From Subtercola boreus (GTDB lineage Bacteria; Actinomycetota; Actinomycetes; Actinomycetales; Microbacteriaceae), in NCBI RefSeq assembly GCF_003399625.1, contig NZ_NBXA01000026.1, positions 186,001 through 250,000 on the forward strand: a stretch of 64,000 nt of DNA. Direction: 5' to 3'. The notes under the pieces were generated by a model. The model made no database searches, had not been told where the DNA came from, and saw only the letters and a list, made by a program, of their open reading frames with translations. Positions 27,837 to 35,767 of this stretch are shown here, one piece after another. The translations under genes and the position numbers were made by a program. Each line of letters opens with the position of its first letter. Within the stretch, counting starts at the first letter, position 1.

Positions 27837-28564
27837 GAGGGCATTCCTTGTTCCTTCGGTGAAATGGATGTGGTCGTGGGGGCCGCGGCATCCGCCGGCG
27901 CGGCGAGTTCGACGACGAGGTCGGCCCGGCCCTTCGCCGCTTCGATGAGCGTGCCGTTCTTCAGGTCGACGTTCTCCACCCAGCTCTCAGCCTCGGCCAG
28001 CGTGCGCCCGAACGATTCGTGTCGGAGCACGAGGCGGCGCTGCCGCTCGGCGCGGGGCACCTCGAGGTACCAGACCTGGTCGATGGCCCGTCGTGCCCGA
28101 GGCCAGCCGGCGTCGTCGGAGAGCAGGTAGTTGCCCTCGGTGATGATGAGCGGCGTGGCCGGGTCGACCGGGACCGCGCTGCCGATGGACTCCTCGATGC
28201 CGCGGTTGAAGAACGGTGCGTAGACCGTCTCCGTGGCGGTGCCGAGTCGTTCGAGAAGTGCGGCGTACCCGTGCGAGTCGAATGTGTCGACAGCGCCCTT
28301 GCGGTCCGCGCGGCCGAGGCGGGCCAGTTCCTCATTGGAGAGGTGGAAGCCGTCCATACCCACGATCACGGCGTCGGCGCCGAGGGCATCGAGGAGGGCA
28401 GCGGCAACGGTCGACTTGCCGGCGCCCGGGGCACCGGTGAGACCGAGGATGTGCCGTTCCCCCGGCACGATGAGCGCCCGTGCACGCTCCACCAACCCGG
28501 CGACATCCAGAACCAGCGGGGTATCCGCGGTCTGGGTCTCCCGAGTGGGCGTGAAGGCGTGCAT
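27833..28564 (-). CDS. FrcK-like P-loop kinase (PanK/uridine-kinase fold)
   Basis: 243-residue nucleoside/nucleotide-kinase-family protein; Walker A GAPGAGKS, 'VGMDGFHLSNEEL' (substrate/Asp region), 'VYAPFFNRGIEESIG' and 'IITEGNYLLSDD' (Walker-B like). Its relatives in rhizobial frcBCAK loci are called FrcK, a putative ketose kinase. Start: ATG 28564 is chosen because GGAG lies 6 nt upstream; an in-frame ATG at 28576 overlaps that ribosome site. First gene of the importer operon, so it probably phosphorylates the incoming sugar; unproven. Confidence 0.85.
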   Translation of the reverse strand: MHAFTPTRETQTADTPLVLDVAGLVERARALIVPGERHILGLTGAPGAGKSTVAAALLDALGADAVIVGMDGFHLSNEELARLGRADRKGAVDTFDSHGYAALLERLGTATETVYAPFFNRGIEESIGSAVPVDPATPLIITEGNYLLSDDAGWPRARRAIDQVWYLEVPRAERQRRLVLRHESFGRTLAEAESWVENVDLKNGTLIEAAKGRADLVVELAAPADAAAPTTTSISPKEQGMPS

Positions 28565-28626
28565 CGAATTCTCCATTGGTCGATCCGGTCGCAACTGCAA
28601 CCGCTTGAGAGACGGTAAACCCGCCA

Positions 28627-28640
28627 TGTCACCGGTGTCA
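28627..28640. promoter_or_regulatory. LacI-type operator, copy 1
   Basis: TGTCACCGGTGTCA, centred on the palindrome CACCGGTG, inside a 17-bp direct repeat (28625-28641). Read on the minus strand the repeat begins TTGACA, so it contains a -35 element for the importer operon (TTGACA-N18-TACCGT). Confidence 0.75.
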
Positions 28641-28660
28641 AGCGATTTGCAGAATTTTCA

Positions 28661-28674
28661 TGTCACCGGTGTCA
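28661..28674. promoter_or_regulatory. LacI-type operator, copy 2
   Basis: Second identical TGTCACCGGTGTCA in a 17-bp repeat (28659-28675), 34 bp from the first. It lies just upstream of a TATAGT -10-like element (28694-28699) facing the SDR gene. The regulator is presumably the LacI protein encoded at 29546. Confidence 0.75.
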
Positions 28675-28768
28675 ATCCCGGAACGAAAGTGGCTATAGTG
28701 GCATTCACGCACCGCCTGCGCGCTTCTTCGCCGCGCTTTTCACCGTCGAAAAGAAAGACACCCGAACC

Positions 28769-29497
28769 ATGACTGACCTCACCGGCCGCACCATCCTCGT
28801 CACCGGCGCCAGCGGCGGAATCGGCGGGGAGACCGTTCGCCATCTCGTTGCCAAGGGCGCTGACGTCATCGCGAGCGGCCAGTCCGAGGAGTCGCTCGCC
28901 GCGATCGTGGCCGAGACCGGCGCCCGCCCGCTCGCCTTCGATCTCACGAGCGAAGCGAGCGTGAAGGGGGCCCTCGAGGGCCTCGACCTCTGGGGCGTCG
29001 TGAACTGCGGCGGCTGGGGCGGCGAGATCGCGAGCCCGACAGAGACCGACATCGACGTCTTCGACAAGGTGATCAGCATCAACGCCCGGGGCAGCCTGCT
29101 GGTCATAAAGTACGCGGCAGCCTCGATGATCCGCCTCGGCAAGGGTGGCTCGATCGTCAACGTCTCGAGCCAGGCGAGCCTGGTGGCCCTCAAGGGCCAC
29201 ATCTCCTACGGCTCATCGAAAGCCGCACTCGACAACATCACGCGGGTCTCCGCCCTCGAGCTCGGAGAGTACGGCATCCGGGTGAACGCGGTGAATCCCA
29301 CCGTCGTGATGACCCCGATGAGCGCCTGGTACTGGGGTCGCCCCGAGATCGAAGGCCCGTTCCTCGCCGCGATGCCCCTGCACCGCTGGGCGACGGAGGC
29401 CGACATCGCCGCTCCCATCGCATTCCTGCTGAGCGACGGCGCGGCTATGATCTCCGGTGTGTCCCTGCCGATCGATGGTGGCTTCACGGCCCAGTAA
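28769..29497 (+). CDS. SDR-family oxidoreductase, L-xylulose/dicarbonyl reductase-like
   Basis: 242-residue short-chain dehydrogenase: cofactor motif TGASGGIG, catalytic Tyr-x-x-x-Lys in 'SYGSSKAALD', and the stretch 'ELGEYGIRVNAVNPTVVMTPM' which closely resembles the L-xylulose reductase (DCXR) group. It would interconvert a ketose and a polyol. The gene is divergent from the FrcBCAK-like operon with two LacI operators between, and is followed by its probable repressor gene. Substrate (xylitol/L-xylulose, tagatose/galactitol or similar) is not settled. Confidence 0.87.
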   Translation: MTDLTGRTILVTGASGGIGGETVRHLVAKGADVIASGQSEESLAAIVAETGARPLAFDLTSEASVKGALEGLDLWGVVNCGGWGGEIASPTETDIDVFDKVISINARGSLLVIKYAAASMIRLGKGGSIVNVSSQASLVALKGHISYGSSKAALDNITRVSALELGEYGIRVNAVNPTVVMTPMSAWYWGRPEIEGPFLAAMPLHRWATEADIAAPIAFLLSDGAAMISGVSLPIDGGFTAQ

Positions 29498-29545
29498 GTC
29501 AGCGGAGCGCTCTGGACACCAGGCGGACGGAAGGGATGTGATGCT

Positions 29546-30634
29546 GTGACCACGATGCACGATGTGGCTGCCGCCGCGTCCGTCAGCGCCAAGACCGTCT
29601 CCCGCGTGTTCAACGACGACCCGCACGTGGCTCCGGCCACCAGGGAGCGGATCCTCCGGGCGATGAAGGAGCTGAACTACGTTCCGAACACGCTCGCCCA
29701 GACCTTCCGTTCGGGTCGCGCTCCCGTGGTCGGGGTCGCCGTGCCCGACATCGCCGACCCCTTCTTCTCGGCGATCGCCCGCGGCGTCGAGGAAGTCGCC
29801 GTCGAGAACAACATCGCCGTCTCGGTGACGAGCCTCGGTGACGAGCCGAGCCGCGAGCAGCCGGTGATCGAGTCCCTGCTGCGCTTCCAACTGACCGGGC
29901 TGATCGTCGCCCCCACCTCGAACGACCAGTCCTACCTGGAGCGCTGGTCGGGCAGTACTCCCATGGTCTTCGTCGACCGTGCGCCCACCCGGTTCGCCGG
30001 CGACTGCTTCGTCGAAGACGACCGCGGCGGGGCGCACACCGCCACCACGCACCTGATCCGCCACGGCCACACGCGCATCGGGTTCATCGGCGACACTCTC
30101 TCGATCCCGACGACGCACAACCGGCTGGAGGGATACAAGGCGGCTCTGGATGACGCGGGGATCCCGTACCGGCCAGAGCTCGTCACGTTCGGTGCCCGGA
30201 GTGCCGCAGGGGCGATCGCCTCACTCGAATTCCTGCTGGCCGCCGGCCCGACCGCCCTCTTCTCGTCGGACGCCCGGTGCTCGATGAACGTCATCCCCGG
30301 CATGCAGGAGGTGCACAGCGCAGACCTCGCGCTGGTCGGTTTCGGCGACTTCCCCATGGCGAATGCGCTGCGGCCGGCGACGACCGTGATCGATCAGAAC
30401 CCGTCGAACCTCGGACGCCTGGCGATGAACCGCATTCTCGACCGGATCGCGAGCCCCGCGAAGAAGTTCCGCCGTCGCACGGTGCTGCCCGTGAACCTGG
30501 TGGAACGGGCATCCTGCCTCGTGTCGTGGGAGGCCGGGACGGCTGGGGCGGCCGGGGTCGCCGCCACGGTTGGGGTCGCCGGGACGGCTGGGACGGCTGG
30601 GAACCTGCCGAGCGAACTGCGCCCGGCGGTCTGA
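29546..30634 (+). CDS. LacI-family repressor (polyol/ketose island)
   Basis: 362-residue regulator: N-terminal HTH 'TMHDVAAAASVSAKTVSRVFND', hinge 'NYVPNTLAQTFRSG', then a periplasmic-binding-like effector domain. GTG start at 29546. The last about 30 residues are a Gly/Ala/Val low-complexity extension beyond the usual fold, encoded by GGGACGGCT-type repeats. Sits between the SDR and AGE genes. The paired TGTCACCGGTGTCA sites upstream of the SDR are its likely targets. Confidence 0.92.
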   Translation: MTTMHDVAAAASVSAKTVSRVFNDDPHVAPATRERILRAMKELNYVPNTLAQTFRSGRAPVVGVAVPDIADPFFSAIARGVEEVAVENNIAVSVTSLGDEPSREQPVIESLLRFQLTGLIVAPTSNDQSYLERWSGSTPMVFVDRAPTRFAGDCFVEDDRGGAHTATTHLIRHGHTRIGFIGDTLSIPTTHNRLEGYKAALDDAGIPYRPELVTFGARSAAGAIASLEFLLAAGPTALFSSDARCSMNVIPGMQEVHSADLALVGFGDFPMANALRPATTVIDQNPSNLGRLAMNRILDRIASPAKKFRRRTVLPVNLVERASCLVSWEAGTAGAAGVAATVGVAGTAGTAGNLPSELRPAV

Positions 30635-30636
30635 CC

Positions 30637-31974
30637 GTGGGCGCGCTCGGCTGGCTGCAGAGCCCCTCGCACGCGGCCTGGCTCCGGGCGGAGGAGTCGC
30701 GGCTGCTCGGGTTCGCCGCCGGGCCCCGCGACCTGGTCGACGCCGACGGGCGCGGTGTGCTGCTCGATGCGTATGGACGGGCGCAGCCGGCCACCGTGCC
30801 GCCGACGTTCCACACGGCGCGGATGGCGCATTCCTACGCGATCGCGGCGCTTCGCGGGCATCCCGGGGCGCGGCCTGTCGCGAGCGCGCTGCTCGCGGGG
30901 CTGGCGTCAGAGCCGGGGCCCGGGTGGGCTGACCTGCCGGGGTCCGGGACTCGCGCCGAGTCGGCTCCGGCGGCGGCTCCGGATGCCACAGGGCCGGGCG
31001 GTGCGGCGGCTCAGGATGCCCGGCAGAGCCTCTATGCGCTCGACCACGTCCTGCTGGCGGCGGCCTCCGGGGTTGCGCTGGGCGACGCGTCGGCCCCCAC
31101 CCTGCTCGAGCGCGCGCTCGCCCGGCTGGACGACGTGTTCTGGGAGCCGGCAGCCCTCGACGGGGTGGGGCTCGGCATCGACCGCGTCGACTCGCAGGGA
31201 GAAGCCACCGACTACCGCGGTATGAACTCGAACATGCACCTCGTCGAGGCGCTGCTGGCGGTCTCCGACGCCACGGGTGACCCGGAATGGCGGGAGCGTG
31301 CGCTCGGTGTCTGCCGCTTCGTGGTGGCGGAGGCATCGGGGCGCGACGGGCGGATCCTGGAGCACTACGACGGCAGCTGGCATCCACTTCCCGAGCACAA
31401 CCGGGCCCGCCCCGATCATGCCTTCGCGCCGTTCGGTTCGACCATCGGTCACGGCTTCGAGTGGTCGCGGCTGATCGCCGGGCTCGCTGACGCCGAGGGT
31501 GACGCCGAACTGCTCGACGGGGCTCGGTCGCTCTATGCGCGGGCCGCCGCCGACGGTTGGAACCGCGACAGCAACGAGGGCTTCGTCTACACGGTCGACT
31601 GGGCGGGTGAGCCGGTCAGCCGGCAACGGCTCTGGTGGGTCGCCGCCGAGGCGGTGGCCGCGGCATCCGTGCTCGCGCGCGTGCCCGACCGATCGGCCGG
31701 GTCAGCCGACACGAACCCGGAGGCGTATGGCGCCGACTACGAGCGCTGGCTCGACCACATCGCGACGCACTTCATCGACCGCGAGCACGGGTCGTGGCGG
31801 CAGCGCCTCGAAGCGACCGACGCCGGGCAGGCCGAGGTCGAGGCCGCCGAGCGTTCAGCAGGCGGCACTCTGCCCGGCAAGACCGACCTGTACCACGCGC
31901 TGCAGTCGATGATGATCCCGCTGCTGCCGGTGGCGACCAGCGTGATCGCAGCCATCGCGGCGAATCGCAACTGA
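30637..31974 (+). CDS. AGE-family (N-acylglucosamine 2-epimerase) sugar isomerase
   Basis: 445-residue (alpha/alpha)6-barrel protein. Conserved segments 'MNSNMHLVEALLAVSDAT', 'PDHAFAPFGSTIGHGFEWSRLIAGLA' and 'KTDLYHALQSMMIPLLP' provide the active-site Arg/His region. The family includes mannose/lyxose isomerases, cellobiose epimerases and the sulfoquinovose isomerase YihS. GTG 30637 is two bases after the LacI stop with no separate ribosome site, so it should be translationally coupled. A Gly/Ala/Pro linker near residues 95-125 is low complexity. An aldose-ketose isomerase feeding the nearby kinase/aldolase is the best guess. Confidence 0.83.
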   Translation: MGALGWLQSPSHAAWLRAEESRLLGFAAGPRDLVDADGRGVLLDAYGRAQPATVPPTFHTARMAHSYAIAALRGHPGARPVASALLAGLASEPGPGWADLPGSGTRAESAPAAAPDATGPGGAAAQDARQSLYALDHVLLAAASGVALGDASAPTLLERALARLDDVFWEPAALDGVGLGIDRVDSQGEATDYRGMNSNMHLVEALLAVSDATGDPEWRERALGVCRFVVAEASGRDGRILEHYDGSWHPLPEHNRARPDHAFAPFGSTIGHGFEWSRLIAGLADAEGDAELLDGARSLYARAAADGWNRDSNEGFVYTVDWAGEPVSRQRLWWVAAEAVAAASVLARVPDRSAGSADTNPEAYGADYERWLDHIATHFIDREHGSWRQRLEATDAGQAEVEAAERSAGGTLPGKTDLYHALQSMMIPLLPVATSVIAAIAANRN

Positions 31975-31999
31975 AGGCACCCTCTCGGCCGAGCCCGCC

Positions 32000-32067
32000 C
32001 GTACGGGAGGAGCTCAGCGAAACTGGTGCCGTATACGCCCGTACCTTCGCCCAGCTCCTCCCGTGCG
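32000..32067. repeat. 68-nt imperfect palindrome between convergent genes
   Basis: Arms 32000-32021 and 32046-32067 pair at about 19 of 22 positions; the centre contains GTATAC and further symmetric GGTRC/GTACC bases. It lies 25 nt after the AGE stop and about 150 nt from the aldolase stop, with no U-tract. Nothing else is recognisable in the 244-bp intergenic stretch. Confidence 0.6.
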
Positions 32068-32218
32068 GTGTCCACCGCGCCAGAACGGGCCACCACCGGC
32101 GTGGACGCCGGCTGAAGCGGTGCCGGAAACGGTGCCGGAAGCGGAGGAATGCCGGAAGGGCGGCCCCGCGAGGAGACCGCCCTTCCGTGCGCAGTAGCGC
32201 GCAGCAGCGCGCAGGTGG

Positions 32219-33118
32219 CTAGACCAGCACGTGCTTTCCGTCGAGCACCGCTTCGAGCTCCAGCAGGCGCGGCAGGGCGCGATTCGTGAGCAGGTCTTCG
32301 CGGTTGGTGGGGTCGACCGTGAGGCTGTCCTTCCAGAGCGAGCGACCGGCCATGGCGCCGCTGGCACCGTGAGCGACGGCGATGGCGACCTGGCCGATGA
32401 AGGTCTCGTGGTCGACACCCGCGCTGAGCACAGCCCACGGGGTTCCGTTCGCGGCGGCGGTCACCGCGGCGGCGGCCTCAGCCGAGCCCGGGTACTGCAG
32501 CTTCAGCACCTTCACGCCGGCTTCGACGCAGAGGCGTGCCGAGTCGATGATCAGCTGCGGGAAGATGGCCTTGTACTCTTCCTCGGTCTCACCCTCGAGA
32601 CGGTAGACAAGGATCTCGACGATCAGCAGCAGGCCCTCGGCGTTGCAGGCGGTGACCAGGTCGCGAACCTGCTGCACGACAAGCGATCCCTCGTCCTGCT
32701 TGTCGGGGCGCATGTAGAACAGCATCTTCGCCGCGTCGCCGCCCATGTCACGAACGGTGCGGGGGGTCACGCCGTCGACGTACTTGGTGTACTGCAGACC
32801 GTCGATGAGCTCAAAGCCTGAGGCGTCGAGGCCCACGACGAGGCCGGTGTTGCTGGCGATGATGCCGTCGTCGACGATCTTGGGCAGTGCCACCTCGGGG
32901 TCGAGCAGGATGGCCGGGCCATGGTTCGCGAGGTAGGTCACGATGTCGCTCTTCGCGTCGACGAGCTGGTCGAAGGTGACCGAGCTGGCGCCGGCGGGGG
33001 CATCCTTCATGACGGCCTTCATGCTGTTGCGCTGGTCTGCTGCGACGATCAGGAGGCGTCCGCCGGGGGTGGAGATCCGGGCCAGGGCGCGCTTCTCGAG
33101 TGTGGTCAGTTCGTTCAT
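32219..33118 (-). CDS. LacD/YihT-like class I aldolase
   Basis: 299-residue TIM barrel resembling tagatose-1,6-bisphosphate aldolase (LacD) and the sulfofructose-phosphate aldolase YihT. Features: 'LLIVAADQRNSM', Schiff-base Lys206 in 'VLKLQYPG', and C-terminal 'PWAVLSAGVDHETF' and 'GASGAMAGRSLW', which holds the phosphate-binding loop. Last gene of a LacI-FGGY kinase-aldolase operon with 4-nt overlap to the kinase. It cleaves a phosphorylated ketose to DHAP plus an aldehyde; tagatose, a sulfosugar or another ketose are all possible. Confidence 0.85.
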   Translation of the reverse strand: MNELTTLEKRALARISTPGGRLLIVAADQRNSMKAVMKDAPAGASSVTFDQLVDAKSDIVTYLANHGPAILLDPEVALPKIVDDGIIASNTGLVVGLDASGFELIDGLQYTKYVDGVTPRTVRDMGGDAAKMLFYMRPDKQDEGSLVVQQVRDLVTACNAEGLLLIVEILVYRLEGETEEEYKAIFPQLIIDSARLCVEAGVKVLKLQYPGSAEAAAAVTAAANGTPWAVLSAGVDHETFIGQVAIAVAHGASGAMAGRSLWKDSLTVDPTNREDLLTNRALPRLLELEAVLDGKHVLV

Positions 33119-34572
33119 GAGTGAGTGTCTCCTCGTTCTGTGGTGGGGTGTGTGGGGTGTGGGGTCGGAAGGGGGTCTGGGTCTGCGGGCTCGGCACCGG
33201 GCGTGCGGATGCTCGCGCCTGCCTGCGGGGTCGGCAGCAGCCGCGCGGCGAACATCGTGGCGCCATAGGACGTGTCCTGAGCGCGCTGGGAGACGGTGAG
33301 CGTGGGCAGCACCAGGGCTCGTGCGCGCTGCACACTGCCCATGTCCGCCCAGCCACCGGTGAGCACCGTCGACGTGGCGGGTGGCACTTCCCTGTCCATC
33401 GCGTCGATCAGCAGCTGCAGTTCGTCGTTGCCGTGCCGCAGCACCGCGGCGAACAGTTCGGCGGGGCTGACCCCGTCGCCGCGCACGGTGAGAGCGAGCA
33501 CCCCGTCGTCATTGCGGGCTCCGCTCACCTCGATTGCGCCGTTCTCGAGGGCTCCGCCGACGGGAAGCGCGAGCACCTCGTCGTCGAGCCGGTCACGCCC
33601 CGCGCGGTCGGTGATGCCCGACAGCTGCAGAACGCGCCGCATCAACAGCCCGGTCTTCACGCCGGCGACCAGCACGAACTTGCCGGGTACGACGTGCCGC
33701 ACGACGTTGATCAGGCGCTCACCGAGCCTGTCTCGGGCCTCCGCCGTGAGCGGATCGTCGATGACCCGCAACAGCACCTCGGCCGTGCCCATCGATGCGA
33801 AGTAGCGGTCATCCGCCATCGCTCCGCCCGAAACGCTCGACACGAGGTGGTCGTGTCCGGCGACCGTGAGCCGGGCATCCCGGAACGCCGGCGGCAGCCA
33901 GTCTGCGGATGCCGCACCGAGGTCGGTTCCGGCATCCACCAGCTCGGGAAAGATGTCAGGTCCGACGCCGAGGTAGTCGAGCATCTCGGTCCAGGGCTGG
34001 CCAGAGGTCTGGTCGAGCAGGCCGGTGCGGCTGGCGAGCGAGTAGTCGCTGACCGCACGCCCACCGAGGATGAAGGCCACGAATTCAGGCAGGTTGAACC
34101 AACGGAGGCCGGCCAGCGGCAGCCCGCCGTCGCGCAGCCACATCAGCTTCACAGCCGAGACCTGCACCCCGAGCGGCAGACCGGTACGCCCGGCGAATCC
34201 GGTGGCGAGGTGCTCGGGAAGGGCATCCACCTGCTGCTGGCCGCGGGGGTCGAACCAGGCCATGCCGGGCGCGACCGTGCGGTCGTCGGCGTCGAGCAGG
34301 AAGCCGGTCTCCCCCATGCCGGAGATCGCGACGGCAGCGACGGTCGCGTCGGGATTCTCCGTGATCTGGGCCAGGCGGAGCGCGGCCGATTCGAGCAGGC
34401 TCCGGATGCTCGCGACGAGGCTGTCTCCGTGCATGTCGGTGGTTCCGCCGGAACCGGCGCGCCAGGGCGTCGGACGCTGCTCGACGAAGAGCTCGGTGCC
34501 GTGTTCGTCGACGAGCAGGATCTTGACGCCGGTGCTCCCGAGGTCAAGGCCCGCGAGGTAGGTGGGAGGCAA
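33115..34572 (-). CDS. FGGY-family carbohydrate kinase
   Basis: 485-residue kinase with an N-terminal phosphate-1 loop 'GLDLGSTGVKILLVDEHG', central 'TVAGHDHLVSSVSGG', and C-terminal adenosine motif 'TVLTGGWADM'. Xylulokinase-like in outline, but substrate specificity in FGGY enzymes (xylulose, ribulose, glycerol, tetritols, ketohexoses) cannot be read here. A Pro/Thr-rich C-terminal tail of about 30 residues is not part of the fold. It starts 3 nt after the LacI stop and overlaps the aldolase, so kinase and aldolase likely act in sequence on the same sugar. Confidence 0.88.
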   Translation of the reverse strand: MPPTYLAGLDLGSTGVKILLVDEHGTELFVEQRPTPWRAGSGGTTDMHGDSLVASIRSLLESAALRLAQITENPDATVAAVAISGMGETGFLLDADDRTVAPGMAWFDPRGQQQVDALPEHLATGFAGRTGLPLGVQVSAVKLMWLRDGGLPLAGLRWFNLPEFVAFILGGRAVSDYSLASRTGLLDQTSGQPWTEMLDYLGVGPDIFPELVDAGTDLGAASADWLPPAFRDARLTVAGHDHLVSSVSGGAMADDRYFASMGTAEVLLRVIDDPLTAEARDRLGERLINVVRHVVPGKFVLVAGVKTGLLMRRVLQLSGITDRAGRDRLDDEVLALPVGGALENGAIEVSGARNDDGVLALTVRGDGVSPAELFAAVLRHGNDELQLLIDAMDREVPPATSTVLTGGWADMGSVQRARALVLPTLTVSQRAQDTSYGATMFAARLLPTPQAGASIRTPGAEPADPDPLPTPHPTHPTTERGDTHS

Positions 34573-34575
34573 GGC

Positions 34576-35610
34576 TCAGCCCCTTTCGGTGGGCGCTGGG
34601 GCGCGGTCGGCGGGCGCCAGCGCCCGGATGGTGTGCGAGACGCGCGAACGGAACTCGGTCGGGGCCGTGCGGTCGACAGGTTCGAGGGTGGGATCGGCCA
34701 GTCTCTCGACGAGCCGCTCGAAGGCGAGGGCGCCGAGCAGGTACGGGTCCTGGTCGATGGCGCTGATCGACGGCTGAACCGAGTCGGCGAGCGAGAAGTC
34801 GCCGAACGAGAGCACGGCGAGATCGGTGCGGCCGAGGTGGTGCATTGCGGCCACGACGGATGCCGCGTGCCGGGCGTTCGCGAGAAAGAGGGCTGTCGGC
34901 GGCTCTTCTAGAGCGAGCACGTTCTGCAGCGCGCCGCGAGCGGCCTCACTCTCGAAGGACACCTCGGGAACGAGCTGCGGGTCGAGCGGGATGCCGTGCG
35001 CGACGAGCACGTCTTCATAGGCGCGGCGACGGCGGTTGGCGGTCTGGATCCGTGAATCGAACCCGACCATGGCGATGCGGCGGTGACCGCTCGCAACCAG
35101 CAACTCGACACCCTCGCGGGCAGCGGAGTAGTCGTCGACGGTGACCGAATCGAACCCGGGCACCGAGCGGTCGACGGTGACGACCGGCATGATCGAGCGG
35201 TACGGCTCGAGGAAGTCGTGCTCCTCCCCCACCGGCGCAAGGATGACGCCGCGCACGTTCTGGCCGGCCAGGCGCAGCAGCTGGTCGCGTTCGCGGGCGG
35301 CGTCGAACCCGGTGCTGCCCACGATGACGGCGAGGCCCATGGGGATGGCGCGATCCTCGATGGCGCTCACCAGCGAGGAGAAGAAGACGTCATCGATCGA
35401 GTCGACGACGACGCCGACCGTGTTGCCCGCGCCTGTCTTCAACGAGCGGGCCGCGGTGTTCGGAACATAGTTGAGCAGGGCGATCGCCTCTTCAACACGC
35501 TTCCGCATGGCGGGCTCGACAGTGCTGACGCCGTTGATGACACGGGACACCGTCTTGATGCTCACGTTCGCCGCGGCGGCGACGTCTTTGATGCCTGCTC
35601 GCTCCTGCAT
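34576..35610 (-). CDS. LacI-family repressor of the FGGY kinase/aldolase operon
   Basis: 344-residue regulator; HTH 'GIKDVAAAANVSIKTVSRVINGVS' and hinge 'NYVPNTAARSLKTG' are canonical, followed by the effector-binding domain. It heads the kinase-aldolase operon and is divergent to the kinase/phosphatase fusion, with two 16-bp operator-like palindromes between them. It therefore very likely controls both directions and itself. Confidence 0.93.
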   Translation of the reverse strand: MQERAGIKDVAAAANVSIKTVSRVINGVSTVEPAMRKRVEEAIALLNYVPNTAARSLKTGAGNTVGVVVDSIDDVFFSSLVSAIEDRAIPMGLAVIVGSTGFDAARERDQLLRLAGQNVRGVILAPVGEEHDFLEPYRSIMPVVTVDRSVPGFDSVTVDDYSAAREGVELLVASGHRRIAMVGFDSRIQTANRRRRAYEDVLVAHGIPLDPQLVPEVSFESEAARGALQNVLALEEPPTALFLANARHAASVVAAMHHLGRTDLAVLSFGDFSLADSVQPSISAIDQDPYLLGALAFERLVERLADPTLEPVDRTAPTEFRSRVSHTIRALAPADRAPAPTERG

Positions 35611-35681
35611 GGTGCTGGGGTCTCTTGGTCTTTCGGTAGCTGTTCGGGGAGGACTCTGATGATGGAATCAGGCGTCTCGAT

Positions 35682-35697
35682 GAGGCAAGGTTGTCTC
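35682..35697. promoter_or_regulatory. LacI-type operator, distal imperfect copy
   Basis: GAGGCAAGGTTGTCTC differs from the perfect palindrome downstream at two positions. Its centre is 54 bp from the other operator, about five helical turns, which would allow looping. Confidence 0.65.
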
Positions 35698-35735
35698 GCT
35701 GTGATCACGGCGGTCTGAGGCGGTCAGTCTCGTCG

Positions 35736-35751
35736 GAGACAACGTTGTCTC
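35736..35751. promoter_or_regulatory. LacI-type operator, perfect 16-bp palindrome
   Basis: GAGACAACGTTGTCTC is exactly self-complementary with the central CG typical of LacI-family sites. It ends 3 bp upstream of a TATATT element, so a bound repressor would cover the -35 region of the rightward gene. Confidence 0.82.
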
Positions 35752-35754
35752 TGC

Positions 35755-35760
35755 TATATT
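35755..35760 (+). promoter_or_regulatory. -10 element of a probable leaderless transcript
   Basis: TATATT ends 7 nt before ATG 35768. A start site 6-8 nt downstream would be at or next to the A of the ATG; no ribosome site precedes that codon. Confidence 0.6.
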
Positions 35761-35767
35761 GACTCCT

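Noticed and set aside
28574-28576. Upstream ATG for the FrcK-like kinase
   Set aside because: It overlaps the GGAG that serves the downstream ATG at 28564; the downstream start has ideal spacing.
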